DNA of 25,000 nucleotides from Owenia fusiformis. Taxonomy: Eukaryota; Annelida; Polychaeta; Sabellida; Oweniidae. Within the stretch, counting starts at the first letter, position 1; every line of letters begins with the position of its first letter. The position numbers and the translations under genes are program-made. The stretch lies in contig CAIIXF020000277.1 of NCBI GenBank assembly GCA_903813345.2, positions 1 through 25,000 on the forward strand, written 5' to 3'. This document shows, in pieces, positions 1 through 11,700 of this stretch. The notes below the pieces were generated by a model that was given only the letters and a program-made list of their open reading frames with translations, was not told the DNA's origin and did not search any database.

Positions 1-1338
1 TCCCTGGCCGAAAACTCTTTCAAATTCATGCATTTTCACAACTCTGAGCACTTGTCAAGTGATTTTGGCCATTTCTGAGTTATAGTTGCTAAATGTGAAC
101 GTGACCCCCTTTGTCAAAAACTGGCTACGGGTCTAATACCCCCTCCTCTCTCACCCCACAGGTTCGTCCAAATGGTCTTACAAGAAAGTCATTATTAAGG
201 ATGGGAAAATTGGATTATAGCAAGACAAACCAAAGGGTAGTTCTCCCTGTTGTGACCTCACAATCCTACTATTAAAGGTTCTGAACATTGTGCATCATAC
301 AGCGTTTGAAACTACATATAGGCCTTTTGGACGTTTACTTATTACAAGTTAGTCCTCGATGCACTGTCTTTGTTTTCTGTCAATCATAATTAAGAGATGT
401 AATGACTACTTCATTATCGATGCAACCATGGGGAAAAAACTAAAGGAACGTGTTTACATTGCAATTTCTGCACAGAAGCTCTCTTTTAAGAAGTCGAACG
501 AATGCAAAGGGTGAACAACAATGGTCCTATGACTTGAAACACGTAACCAAAACGAGACATCAAACTTCCAATAGACTCTGGCCGTGGAACGTGTTCTTCA
601 TGTACGAATAACACAACGCGTACGACTATATATATCTAGTTCAATTCATATAGAATTACCAATGGCAATGTGTACTCTGTTGATGTTCGGAAGACATTAT
701 AACTCATGAACAAGTGGAATATGCCTGTTGAAAAAATTCATATATTGAAGCCATATACATCAAGATTACAAAATACAAATGGGATATACGTATCTTGACC
801 TTGGAAACAGAGTGGTACGTTGAAATCTTATAACGTTTTGATAAATTATCCGATTCTGAATTTCACCTAAATTGTTTTTCTTTACAATCCCCTCTAGGTT
901 GTAAGAGTTATGATTAACATCTGCAATTTTGACAAGATTAAATACCGTTCGGGTCAACTTGCTCCTGTTTGTTTCAACGAAATCATTTCATTATCAAGTG
1001 TGAATTTATTAGTCTCTGATAGCATTTGTTCCAGTAGCATACCATATATATTAGGACGATGCCAGTCCCTGTATACTTATATGTAGCCCCCAATGGCCAT
1101 CACAATACAAAAAACTAGAAAACGGCAACTCCACTGAGTACCAAATCCCAACGAACACTATAACATATATGAATCTGAATTTCTCACAAAAAATATCAAC
1201 ATTGGGATCGTTAGAGATATATCAGAATTTCTACCAATTTTAAAAGCGTTTGGGTGACCATTTAAGAGTTTTAAAGGCACGAATAATAAAGACAATTTGA
1301 GTTTTCTGAGGCACAAATCAGGAAAACAGTACCAAGAG
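1..1338. other. Non-coding tract, no gene seen
   Basis: No credible ORF, RNA gene or complete mobile element. The 63-codon minus ORF at 766-957 has no recognisable motif. Degenerate flanking material of the tandem repeat begins around 1195-1338: a GAGTTTT...GGCACAAATCAG stretch near 1299-1321 resembles part of a repeat monomer, but at the wrong spacing. Confidence 0.6.
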
Positions 1339-1784
1339 AGATCAGAAAATTATTGCGAAATTCCACATAAGGCGGTTGCTATTTTGAGTTTTACAAGGCT
1401 CAAATTACGAAACCGATACAATATTTGCAATCAACTCTAAATTGCCTTTCATTTGAGTATAATAAAGCAATACTTCAGAAAGATCTCAAAATTAACGCAA
1501 ATTCCTGTTGGCAGCCATTTTGAATTGTCTGGGGCACAAATCAGAAAGATAATAACATAGTAATGATCTACCCTAAATTTCCTTCAATTTGAGTATAATA
1601 TAGCCATACTTTAAAGGGATCAGAAAATTATTGCGAAATCTCATATAAGGTGGCCATTTTGAATTTTACGAGGTCCAAATTACAAAACCGATACAATATT
1701 TGCAATCTACTCTAGATTGGTTTTCATTTGTGTATAATAAATCTATACTTTAGAAAGATCTCAAAATTAACGCTAATTCCCATT
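1339..1784 (+). repeat. Degenerate satellite-like tandem repeat, ~137-bp monomer / ~275-bp dimer
   Basis: Two spacings coexist. The monomer core ATTTGAGTATAAT (or a one-base variant) starts at 1451, 1587 and 1726, and a (C/T)ATTTTGA core at 1380, 1516 and 1655, giving 136 and 139 bp. Other blocks recur only every second monomer at about 275 bp: ATCAGAAAATTATTGCGAAAT near 1340 and 1619, GATACAATATTTGCAATC near 1414 and 1690, and GATCTCAAAATTAACGC near 1482 and 1758. This is the pattern of a dimeric higher-order repeat with about 1.6 dimers present. The copies are clearly diverged. It could instead be part of a longer dispersed element carrying internal repeats. Confidence 0.8.
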
Positions 1785-1798
1785 CCCCCCCCCCCCCC
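1785..1798. repeat. Poly-C homopolymer (14 C)
   Basis: Uninterrupted run of 14 C at the exact downstream edge of the tandem repeat. Its length is likely to be polymorphic or to contain sequencing error. Confidence 0.9.
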
Positions 1799-1926
1799 AT
1801 ACATGGCCCCTGGGGGTCATGGTGAAAAACTCGGAATAGATGTTGTGAATATACTACCAACATTTCAAACAATACTATTTATTACTTTGGTTTAAAATGA
1901 AAACTTAAGATTTTAACGAAAAATCC

Positions 1927-2075
1927 CCGCCATTTTTAAAGCGGCATCTTTCCACCAAATATGAAGAAAATCTGTCCACTAGTATCCGAGTTATCTTCCG
2001 GACTAACTGATGGACTGAAGGAGGACTTCACTATATCCCTACCGAACTTCGTTCGTTGGAATAATAAAATGTGTG
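1927..2075 (+). repeat. Decayed dispersed repeat with GGAC-type minisatellite and inverted CGAACTTCGTTCG core
   Basis: The tract contains ACCAAATATGAAG, CCGAGTTATC, an imperfect GGAC-rich stretch (GGACTAACTGATGGACTGAA) and a short palindromic core CGAACTTCGTTCG. This order resembles a repeat type common in marine invertebrate genomes, where a GGACGGAC array is followed by a palindromic CCGAACTTCGTTCGG end. The resemblance is from memory. The 71-codon ORF across it (1961-2176) has no motif and is read as chance. Confidence 0.4.
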
Positions 2076-5000
2076 TCGGATGGAGTGACAGAGACCCATT
2101 CTTGAATTTCTTGTGTTATGCTTTACTAGTATATCTTCCTTTATCTCAAATATTTCCCCAAATATCTCATGCTTAGAAAGATAGGAATAATTTAATGAAC
2201 TATCATGGAAGGCTAGAGGGGAACACAAAAAATAGAATTCATGTTAATCCAAGAATGGTTGATGGAATCAGGCCAGAGACATGTTGAAGTATTATGGCAT
2301 CTCATCTTATAATACATCTTTTACAAAGTAAAACATCATATTATCTCCATATATGCATATTATGGTCCATTAAAACACATTCCCGATGCCAAGGGGACAG
2401 AAGATTACTTTATTAATGCTTATCTATTCATTATTTCCATCCTTTGACCTCGCAAGAGAAATGGTTTATGCTTCGTTGCATCCAATTTTATTTCAGGTCC
2501 CGCTATAATTATAACTTCCAATACTAAATTGTTCGTCTTACAAATCCATATGCTTGAACAGAAGTATCGTTTTATCAGCTGAAATGTGGTTTGACAAGCC
2601 ATCAAGTCCAACAGAGTTCCCGTATGATAGTGAACGCAAGAATGCCTTATCGATCGATGTCCTTACCGATTGCATTGTCTCCATCCAAGAACAGCTTTAA
2701 TTGTATCAGTTGTTGTGGCAAATAATTTTTACTAAGTTGCATGCAAACCAATTAAATGCATTTTGTTTAGTTTATTTAACCACTAAAGCTATGCAATTAA
2801 GTATAATCAAAGCTAGTTTAAGCACGTTCGAAGAAAATGGCATTCGTTAATGGAAATTTTAATAATACATGTAGGATTACAAACACAACATTACAGACTA
2901 TATTGTAATCTATATTGGCAATAAGTGAAACTTGACTGACTGTAGTATTCAGCTGTAATGGGAAAAATACTTCGATAAATCCTTTGGCTTAGCAATAACA
3001 CATGACATTGGGAATTCATTCTACCTCAAAATAGTAAAGGCTTATTTTTGTACTTCGATAAATCCTAAGGATGAGGCATGTAACATAATACTAAAAGGCC
3101 TTCTTTAATGAAGATACTAATGTTTCAAGACATCGGTTAAATGACTGAAATATTACAAATGTTGATATACCTCGATGATGTTGTGCTTACATTTGTGTTT
3201 TCCGTTTACAATTCCACTCACGTAGTTCATGGTTTGTTTAGTTGGTTTGTTCTACTGAAAACTGTGTGTAACCAATGAGTTGTTGACTAAAAACATTTTG
3301 TATCTGAGAACATAGAACATAAATATATTGGTTCTTTGAATAGGACGTTGTGTTACATAACCTATCCTGGAAATGAACGTCAAGCAAATTACAAGTGCAA
3401 TATATCATTATTGGCTTGATTCATATAGGTTCTGAAAGCATGGAATAATTTGAAAATAGATAATAATATAACTACAGAATCATGATGTATTCAAAACAAC
3501 ACATTTTCCGAAATGGCATTTTTCTAATAAGGAACACAATGCTATTAACAAAGAGTTTCAAAGCTTCCAAAACAACCGTTCTTTTAATCTGAATTTCTCT
3601 TATTTTCATACAAAACAACGAGAAGAAATAAAACTAGAGACGAGTGCAAGAATATAATAAAATGCTGAAACAGTATACATACTCAGTAAAACAGATATTG
3701 ATCGTGAGGAGTAATGAATATGCTCTTTCGGATTTCAGAGAGGCAATGCCTTTAGTGGAAGGTTTAAGTTTTATACTTATAATTTATCTGTACACAGGTA
3801 GTAAAAACTATAGAATTTGCTTTTTTGGATGACATTTCCATATTTGGATGTATTTCCCATATTTGGATATCTTTTGTACGTTTTTAACATCGGCCCTTAT
3901 ATTAAGTAGGAAACTACCAATGTTCATTGTAAATTAAGGTATGAACCTTCATATTCAACCTTCGTTGATTTTAAGAATAAGGGAGATGACAATAATATCT
4001 GCAATTCCTTATCTTTGTTAATCGGTGGATCTATCAAGACAACTTGTCAACACCATCTTGATGGGGCGTTTTGAGCACGTCGATAGTTTCTACTTGGGTG
4101 ACTGTCATGTCTTGATGGACACAATTTCCATGGGTCTGATGTGCACATGGCAGCATGACATCACAGCAATACACAAACCTGATTGAGGATAGTGATATAG
4201 AAACCTAGATCAATAAATTACTGATTTCCCATCGGACACCCCTCCTGTTTCGGTTAGTTCTCACCAGGTCGTGAGGGTACAAGAGGCCAACAAATCTCAA
4301 ATAGTTTTACGATCCCTGCCATTATGCTTTCACTCTATTAGCTCTCGACTGACCCTAATTATGGCTTTTGGTTTATATTTTGACAAGAACTAATACTTTA
4401 GCCAAACGGACAAGCATCGATAGATTTTAAGGAAACTGGATGATGCCTGGTATTGGTATTTCTTGAAACCTTTAGGATATGTTCATATTCTTCTGATATC
4501 TTCGATATTTCACAGACAGTAGATGCTTTAATTTATCACTTATCTAATGAGTATAACCAAAGCCGTGTGTGAGTTCAAGACCATAGCTACTCATCGTTAT
4601 ACAGTACATCTCACAGACACACGGGTGAAGGTTGCCTCTTGAACTGAATTACCGACATGACTTGTCTTAGCTACTTGGCAAACTGGCATCCAGGCCTTTT
4701 CTTGTTTCTTTATTTTGATTCAAGCAGGAATAAAAAATGAAATTAACAACCGGAGCTTGTCGGTGTTTGTTTATGACGACATTGGCAGATGCAGTGGCTC
4801 ATTTGCATGTATTAATAATATATATATAGCGATGTATGTCATTTACAGTGGAATCATTGACCATAACTTTACAAGAACACTTATCACTTAATTATCAATA
4901 TTTATGCAATCCATAGATAATTGTACATCTTGGTTGTTATTTTGTAATCAGCTTTCAACAGATGGGTTTCGAACACATATTTTAGCATATGGTTAATATT

Positions 5001-5261
5001 GGTTACTCAACCATGAATGTTTTAATATGGAACAATATATCTGGTGTAAAAGTTGTAATAAATCAGTGATGTAATGTTATGGGATCGCACAATTCATAAT
5101 ATAGTCCGTAGAACTCGTATTGCTTTCTTTTTTAGTCGGATTATACACTAGACATATTTGATTCATCCAGATATGTATACTGAAGTGAAATGCTCACAGT
5201 ATCACCTCTTTTCATTTTGTGTGAAAATGACGCACTTAGTCATTTTATATATATACATGTA
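2076..5261. other. Non-coding intronic tract
   Basis: No recognisable exon, RNA gene or intact element. It holds a 15-16 bp direct repeat TACTTCGATAAATCCT near 2969 and 3052, about 83 bp apart, and a region of higher complexity at about 4020-4330 with no recognised similarity. Small ORFs at 2031-2228, 2420-2611 and 3644-3832 lack motifs. Confidence 0.55.
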
Positions 5262-5283
5262 CTCCTCAAAAAAGTTAAGGACC
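5262..5283 (+). mobile_element. Solitary Tc1/mariner-like terminal repeat
   Basis: CTCCTCAAAAAAGTTAAGGA follows a TA dinucleotide (5260-5261) and has the look of a Tc1/mariner terminal inverted repeat (CTC-A-run-AGTTAAGG). I did not see the opposite end in the window, so this would be a solo end or a truncated copy. Confidence 0.35.
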
Positions 5284-5332
5284 AGTGGTTTTCCTCATAG
5301 GTTTACATGTTAACCCCCGTATTTGTTTGAAC

Positions 5333-5357
5333 ATGGGCTTTCTAGTTGAAAGCCCAT
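5333..5357. repeat. Perfect 10-bp stem hairpin
   Basis: ATGGGCTTTC and GAAAGCCCAT pair perfectly around a 5-base loop (TAGTT). It lies about 50 bp inside the terminal-repeat-like sequence at 5262 and may be subterminal structure of the same element. No other role is evident. Confidence 0.6.
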
Positions 5358-6487
5358 AAGCTCATAGGAACTGGTCCATGTGAATGGTCATACTGAAGAC
5401 AAGCATTCTAATATATCATCTAGTAGAGGCTGTGGACGGACTTGTCTCGATACGTTATTTGCACGAATTGCATTTTGAGTTTCAAGTTATCTCCCTAGTT
5501 CACGGAGGTATAGTAATCGATTGTAAGCTACTTAACTCATAAGGTCGTGAAACGAGGTTTGGACATTCAATCATTTCGTTTGATCATGTACATTGTACAA
5601 CGTTTGATCTAGTCATTGATGTTTTCAAGGATAAAGAGTCAAAAGATCACTTTGTATCATGATGTGTATATATAAATCTACTAAAAATAGCTTTTTTGTT
5701 GGTAATTTCAAATCAAGAAATTGAATATGTATAACAAAAAAGTTTTATACTGCTATTTTATGAAGCCCTTCACTTGCTATCCCACTTGACTGTGAACATA
5801 AAATGAACAGGTCAGATTTCGTTTCAGAATGGATGTTTGTGCGATGACAGTGTCACATTCTTGGTCCATGGGTATTGAGGAATAAATGAAACCCTTTGAA
5901 TGGGATGACAGTTAGTATACGTTCTTCTACATCTTTGACTGAGTACCTTTCACAACTAGACATTTTAAGTCACGGATTTCTTGAGGGTGTTCGAATTCAT
6001 TAGTTGACATTGGGAAGAACAACCATTGGCCCTTACTTTTTATTCTAAGTTTTGATATGGTTGAGTTTTGGAAGAAATTATCTCATATCTTGGCATTGTG
6101 AAACTTGGTTTAAAAATAAACAAATGAACACCATTTTACGGTTTAAATAATCATTGTGGTCCGTAGGGAAGCAGAGAAGCTATGTTCCTAGATAATACAA
6201 ATTGGCACCTGAAGAAATAACATTTGGTAATTGCTGTGTGAACTATACATGGGAAAGCTTAATACAGTGTTCAGAATTTAGGAAAATGCATTCCCAATTC
6301 AGAACCTATCTGCATTACATACGTGCCGTCCACATTCTGATTTTCCAAAGTCTCTTTTTTATCTAATAAGCTTGTTCTTATTTCAAGGGATGATGGAAAC
6401 CGTGGACCCCAATAATGTGCCGCCCGACAAACAAGTGGAATATTCATATGACTTACGGCAAAAAGTAGAAGCAAGAATCTTGTGTTA
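5358..6487. other. Non-coding intronic tract
   Basis: No gene or element recognised. The left part of a 103-codon minus ORF (6271-6582) falls here; its translation has no recognisable domain and it crosses the transposon-like end at 6488. Confidence 0.5.
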
Positions 6488-6512
6488 TACAGGCTGACCC
6501 CAAAAATGCAAC
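6488..6512 (+). mobile_element. Solitary mariner-like terminal repeat
   Basis: CAGGCTGACCCCAAAAATGC immediately follows TA (6486-6487). CAGGSTGNCCCAAAAA starts are typical of some mariner-type terminal inverted repeats. No matching inverted end was found in the window and no transposase is adjacent, so this is at best a truncated insertion. Confidence 0.35.
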
Positions 6513-7311
6513 ACTTTATTATTGGATAAACGTTGCCGATATTGAAGTCTAAAACTCCATGTACCAGGACAACATGTACCAAACAAATCCAACGGAAACT
6601 GAAACAGATCGTATTGACCTAACTATGCGTAACTAATGGCAGACGACCAAACGAGGCACCTGAGAGTATGTAAAACATCTAAAAAAACATGACTGGCATT
6701 ATACCAGTGTTCTGTCTCGAATCTATATTAAATGGAAAGTTGTCTATAATGACAACCTGGAGGACGATATATTATCGCAATGGGATGGTAAATAAACATT
6801 TCCAATTATTATGACAGTGTACTGAACAAGTTTAATCCTATATCTACTTTGGATAAACAAAATATTTATTTTTTGAAATCTCCTTAAATCCTTTTCAGAT
6901 AAAATGATATTATTGCGTAGATGTCAAGTTTATGGAGTATATATTTAGCATTATGGCTGATAGGCACGACATACCTATACATAAAGAAACCTAAGCCGAG
7001 TCTATCACCTAATTAGATGAGTTCTAATTTCTAACAAAATCCTTTGTGCATTCGGCTATAAATAATGCATAGCAAACACTATTATGAAGTTTTGATCTGG
7101 GCCATCAATTATTCATTGGTCTCAGCTTCGTAAATGTAACTTACATGACAACTTGAATGTACAATAAATATTGGATTATATTACCTTGATGAAAAGTCAT
7201 AAGTGAACTAAAGGTGTATAGGATTGATGATAAATAATTAATAAGTCGTCGTGTGTGTACGACATTAGTGTTTGTAATGTGAGTATGTGACCCTACTACA
7301 AAGAAAATTAT
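6513..7311. other. Non-coding intronic tract
   Basis: AT-rich sequence without ORFs, RNA genes or repeats that I can recognise. Confidence 0.5.
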
Positions 7312-7482
7312 TTAATCGGTAACAAACAATTTAATAATGGTAAAACCCACTGTAGATTGACTAGATTGTGCACAACAGAAAGAAATGAGTAACCACAGGG
7401 AGCTCACATGACTCGAACCCACAACCTCCTGGCTATGGCAATGACGCCAAGATAGACATATAGTAACAGGGGAGCTAGTAGT
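7312..7482 (-). mobile_element. tRNA-derived SINE remnant
   Basis: On the minus strand the sequence reads like a tRNA-related SINE head. A B-box-like GGGTTCGAGTC lies at about 7410-7420. Before it stands TCTTGGCGTCATTGCCATAG and AGCCAGGAGGTTGT, which resemble the anticodon-arm and variable region of tRNA-derived SINEs. The A-box position (TAGCTCCCCTG near 7472-7482) is decayed. A body of about 100 bp would follow toward 7312. It is not a working tRNA gene because the arms do not pair into a cloverleaf. The 65-codon minus ORF over it is an artefact. Confidence 0.5.
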
Positions 7483-8530
7483 GTAATTGGAACCAGAAAC
7501 AAAGGGCAATCATAGATGATTCCTGCAACGGTACATTCTTAAAATACAATCCACATTATATCTTTACCCTTCAGAGACATTTGCAGTTACCACATACGTC
7601 ATATTACCTATTTATGAAGATATGTCAATTATGAATAAATGGCCTGTTACCTAACACTAACCAAATATATGAACAGTACCGACTTTTCACTTCTGGCTTG
7701 ATATGTAAGGGATTCTAATGATAATTTCACACACTAGTTGTAACCTGACGCAATGCTTTGATAAACGATTGATATAGTTATTCTCAAATACTACTTGCGA
7801 TTGTATATATGTAACGGGAGATTATCTCTAGATGGATTTTGGTTTGGATTTACCTTTGTGAATCGTTTCGTAACATTTATTAGAATTATTACATTGGTTA
7901 ACCTTTGGGCGATTATTATCATTTTTTATGAATCTTCCATAGATTCCATCGTTTCTGTACTAGTTATACGCCCGGTGATCGTACAAAATGGATGGAAGGG
8001 GGATTAGGCGATTTCTGCAAGTTAGCTCGAGTATTTTTTTTAGTTTGATTGTAATGATTGAAATTCGAGCAATGATAAGCTTTTGGAACTGTTAGATGTC
8101 AAGGCTATTTCGGTCGGCTAATTATAATCTGCATGCTGTATACTTATACAAGTACCGGTACATATGCATATACTGCCAGGAGGGGGCATAAGCTCTGCTG
8201 CAAGAAGTTGATGTAGAATTCACCATTTTGAAAATGATTTGTTTACAAAACAATTTCTTTAATCATGGTAATGCTATCCATAAAATTGTATACATATGCC
8301 TATATTTAATTTATACCAGCATGAAAATGTCAATGCCATCACCATGATTACTGCAAATTATAAATAATTAATTATTTGGTAAATTATAGACACAATACAG
8401 GTGATTCATCTTCATACCATGGATTGCAGCAAGGGGGTATACATGGAAAACTGAGATCGAAATTCTTAAAATAATACAGCGGCGCGCATCATATATGAAG
8501 CCAGGTGTGGGGGGGTCCAAAGTGTAAAAC
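7483..8530. other. Non-coding intronic tract
   Basis: No gene recognised. The 70-codon plus ORF at 7795-8007 is hydrophobic from AT-rich sequence and has no family signature. Confidence 0.5.
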
Positions 8531-8740
8531 TGATGAATGTATGAATCCTGAAGTCAAGGTCTGGATTCATTTGTAAATTTCCTTCTGTATGAATCCTGCA
8601 TGATTCTCGAAGGCTTAATTCATTCGCAAACTACCTTCTGTATGAATCCTGCATGATTCTTGAAGGCTGGGTTCATTTGTAAACTATCTTACATTTGAAT
8701 ACCGTCTACAGAATTTATTTATAAACGTAAACTATTCAAA
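8531..8740 (+). repeat. ~53-bp minisatellite with TGTATGAATCCTG core
   Basis: The core TGTATGAATCCTG starts at 8538, 8586 and 8639, followed each time by related text: GAAGGCT-type and ATTCATTTGTAAA-type blocks. The periods are 48 and 53 bp. A weaker fourth copy begins near 8692 (CATTTGAATACC). Copies 2 and 3 are nearly identical (CTGCATGATTCTYGAAGGCT), copies 1 and 4 are diverged, as expected at array edges. Confidence 0.8.
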
Positions 8741-8754
8741 TTATGAATCCTGCA

Positions 8755-8790
8755 TGAATCCTGTCTCCAGGATTCAGTGATTCGAATCAC
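8755..8790. repeat. Hairpin plus perfect palindrome at the minisatellite end
   Basis: TGAATCCTG (8755-8763) and CAGGATTCA (8768-8776) form a perfect 9-bp stem with loop TCTC. Directly abutting it, GTGATTCGAATCAC (8777-8790) is a perfect 14-bp palindrome. The stem arm is the minisatellite core, so an inverted copy of the core closes the array. Confidence 0.8.
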
Positions 8791-11700
8791 TTTTTGATGT
8801 GTGAGCTGTTCAGCCGTACCAGGCTTTACTTTCACTCCCACTAACATACCTGATTGATCACGATCAAGTGGAACAAGCGATGAAATTATTTCTGGAAGCT
8901 CATTAATAAATCAACAGCTACAAATTGAAAATATTTTCTTACAAATTGTGTATATTCCGATTATATGGCTATAAAATGAGATTAGCCTGAGTACCAAATT
9001 GCAGCAAATCACGTTCTTGTTCAACCAACCTTGAATGGCATTGCATTCAGAGAAATTAAGCCATTTGCAACATTTCCTTTGAAGATAAGAGGCCAAATGT
9101 TAAACTAAATAATCGCGTATAAGAAACGGGAGAGCAATGCCTGTTACATAATTGTTGTCTGGTTACTTTCTTTCGCAGAACATACCTGCCCCTGTACCAG
9201 AGTATACCCAATGCAATCTATAGCTGTTCATTACACGGTAAGATAAGATTAATTTATTATGCCGGATTAATTGGTATGCAGTAATGCCTAATAATAGCCA
9301 TGTCAAGTGAGCTGTGCTATCTCCGGCCCATTTTATTAAGGCATGTGTAAATTAATTGAATAAGTACACAGTCATTAAGAGGTTTCTCTAAGAGCATAGA
9401 TTGCCCTACTCTCCGTTCTATGACGTCGGTTAATGTTCAAAGGTTCCCCTGCCCTCGATTAGCCATCATATTGTGTTCACTGTACAATATCCATTCGATC
9501 TCCGTATGTTTTTCATTTTCCCTCACAAATCTGAATCGAAACAGCTTGGTTCAGAGGACTATTGATAATTATGATATGCATAGCATTTGCTCTAAGTAGC
9601 CCAGAAAGATAACTGACCCACGAAATCGCCATAATATGCATGCAATGTGAAAAAGGGAGCAATTTCAGTATAAATTCTTCATATCGATATATTACATTCT
9701 AGGCCTAACCTTCTCTACACATGCATTGTACTGTGTTTTCAGATCTACGTGTATGTTTCATTATTCCTATGTGATACTAGATTGATTAAGGGGTTATACC
9801 TACAAATGCCATACTACTCTCGTTGATTAGGCGCATGCGCTTTTGCGTGCCTGAAATTGATGCAAACGTCATGGATTTATAAAATGCTTCTGTGTAATTA
9901 GGCCTATATATAGAATGTAGGAAAATGAGTTCATTCTTTAGGAGGTATTTCTCAGGGTGTTCTGGTTGTGTACGTGGTATAGCTTTAATGATATCTCGGG
10001 TTTTCTGCAATCTCTATTTCTAATATGTATGATTAGGAAACTAAAAGATGCTTATCAACGAATTCTTAAACATATTTCAGGAATAGCAAACTTCGATGTT
10101 TGATCTCGATGAAAATCAATCACGTACATTTGTAAAGATAAAAGATCATTTTTCAAAAGCTAGATGTCTATCCTTTGTAAACCAGAGATATTTATCACAC
10201 CGATGTTTTAGGTCGTTTGAATATAACAGTCACTATGGCAATGTCACAGTCTTATTAATCGCACATCTCGGAACACAACTTCAGTAGATCCCGGCTGAAA
10301 TTCTGTTAAATTAATTGCAGCTTATATCATTCATCTTCTGGTATTTATTTCGATCTTTAATTACATTGCTTTCTGTTGTCGGCTATTATGAGTTTCGCAG
10401 CTAATGCAGTTCAACTGAGAGGGGAACGGGGAATGATTGTCTGGCGAAATCTATGCAAATTGCTTCGCTCTCGAAGCCCCAAGACTCCTTCAAAAAGATC
10501 AAGGCGTACTCTTGAGTATCACTTCAGCTACATTGAGGTGGAAAACATTTTGATGGCAAAATTCTGGATCAATAATCGACAAAATAGCTCGTTTTGATTT
10601 AATATGCATTTATACCTTTGGAATAGTATGCCATTCAAAAAGCAAACCAGTTATTTACCAGTCTATTGATACAGACACTAAATAGAACGTGTCCGGAAAT
10701 TATAGTACTGCTTGGCGTTTCATTTGCACTTATGATTAACGTCGAGGTACTTATGAAATAATTTGTTGAAAGCATGTGATTGACGACATGTAGAGATGTA
10801 CATATTTCTTCTTGGATTGCGCAAAAACATTAAAAAGGTTTGCCTACGGAAGTGTTCACATTTAAAAGCTTTTAAGTGAAGTAATTGTTCACTTCTATAG
10901 CCCATCATGGATATATTCTACTGAAAAGGAATAAATTCAAGCTTTGCAAGGACTTGTACCCATTGGCAGAACAATGGATAATATTTTTCAATTGTCGAGA
11001 AATGCTTTGATAATGCTCTTTGTCAATGACCCTGAACACCCTATTGATTGATAATACAACATACACGAAAAACAATGCTCTTCCTAATGTTGAGGAATGT
11101 TTTCATTCGTTTCCTGAAACGTTGTTTTAGTTATAGGTTACTGAGGTAATATTACACTGCCGTGAGATTAGAGATAGTTTAATTTCCTATTTCATTTGAC
11201 TTTGTATGTTGATGTGGCTATATATATTTCCTAGATCTCTACTGATGTATTGAAGATACAATATGCTATTTCTAAGGATACGGATCAATCAAACTAATCC
11301 AAAACGTTCAGTGTCAGATGGGAAAAACTAATTATAGCTTACCATAGATGATATTGTGTGCTCAATAATGGCGATAACGCACATGTAGGCTATATATGTA
11401 TGCATACATGTTTCTCACTGCACGTTTACAGAACATTATTAAAAAAGCTAGACCTATTATGACAGTTTTGTCAGGTATGCAATGAAGACAATAGTCTCAC
11501 TTGACATAAATATTGCACTAAAAAGCAATACACATTTTCTGCGATATGTATCATGGGAGCATAAAACCATTAGATGGGATAACACATTTAGACGATGGCC
11601 AACTAAAAGCTCATTTTAGTCGTACTCGTCATTTGAGTCCATGATCTATTAATAACTAAGCTTATGGTTATTGCAGAAAATATCGCCCGATGCTAGAACA

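Noticed and set aside
6271-6582. 103-codon minus-strand ORF
   Set aside because: It is long for this AT-rich window, but the translation matches no family I know, has no domain pattern, and crosses a transposon-like end at 6488.
7395-7482. Functional tRNA gene on the minus strand
   Set aside because: A B-box-like word exists, but the A box is decayed and acceptor, D and anticodon arms do not pair.
10376-10597. 73-codon plus ORF with a basic SRSPKTPSKRSRR stretch
   Set aside because: The basic patch looks protein-like, but there are no flanking domains, no family match by eye and no good splice context. I left it as chance.
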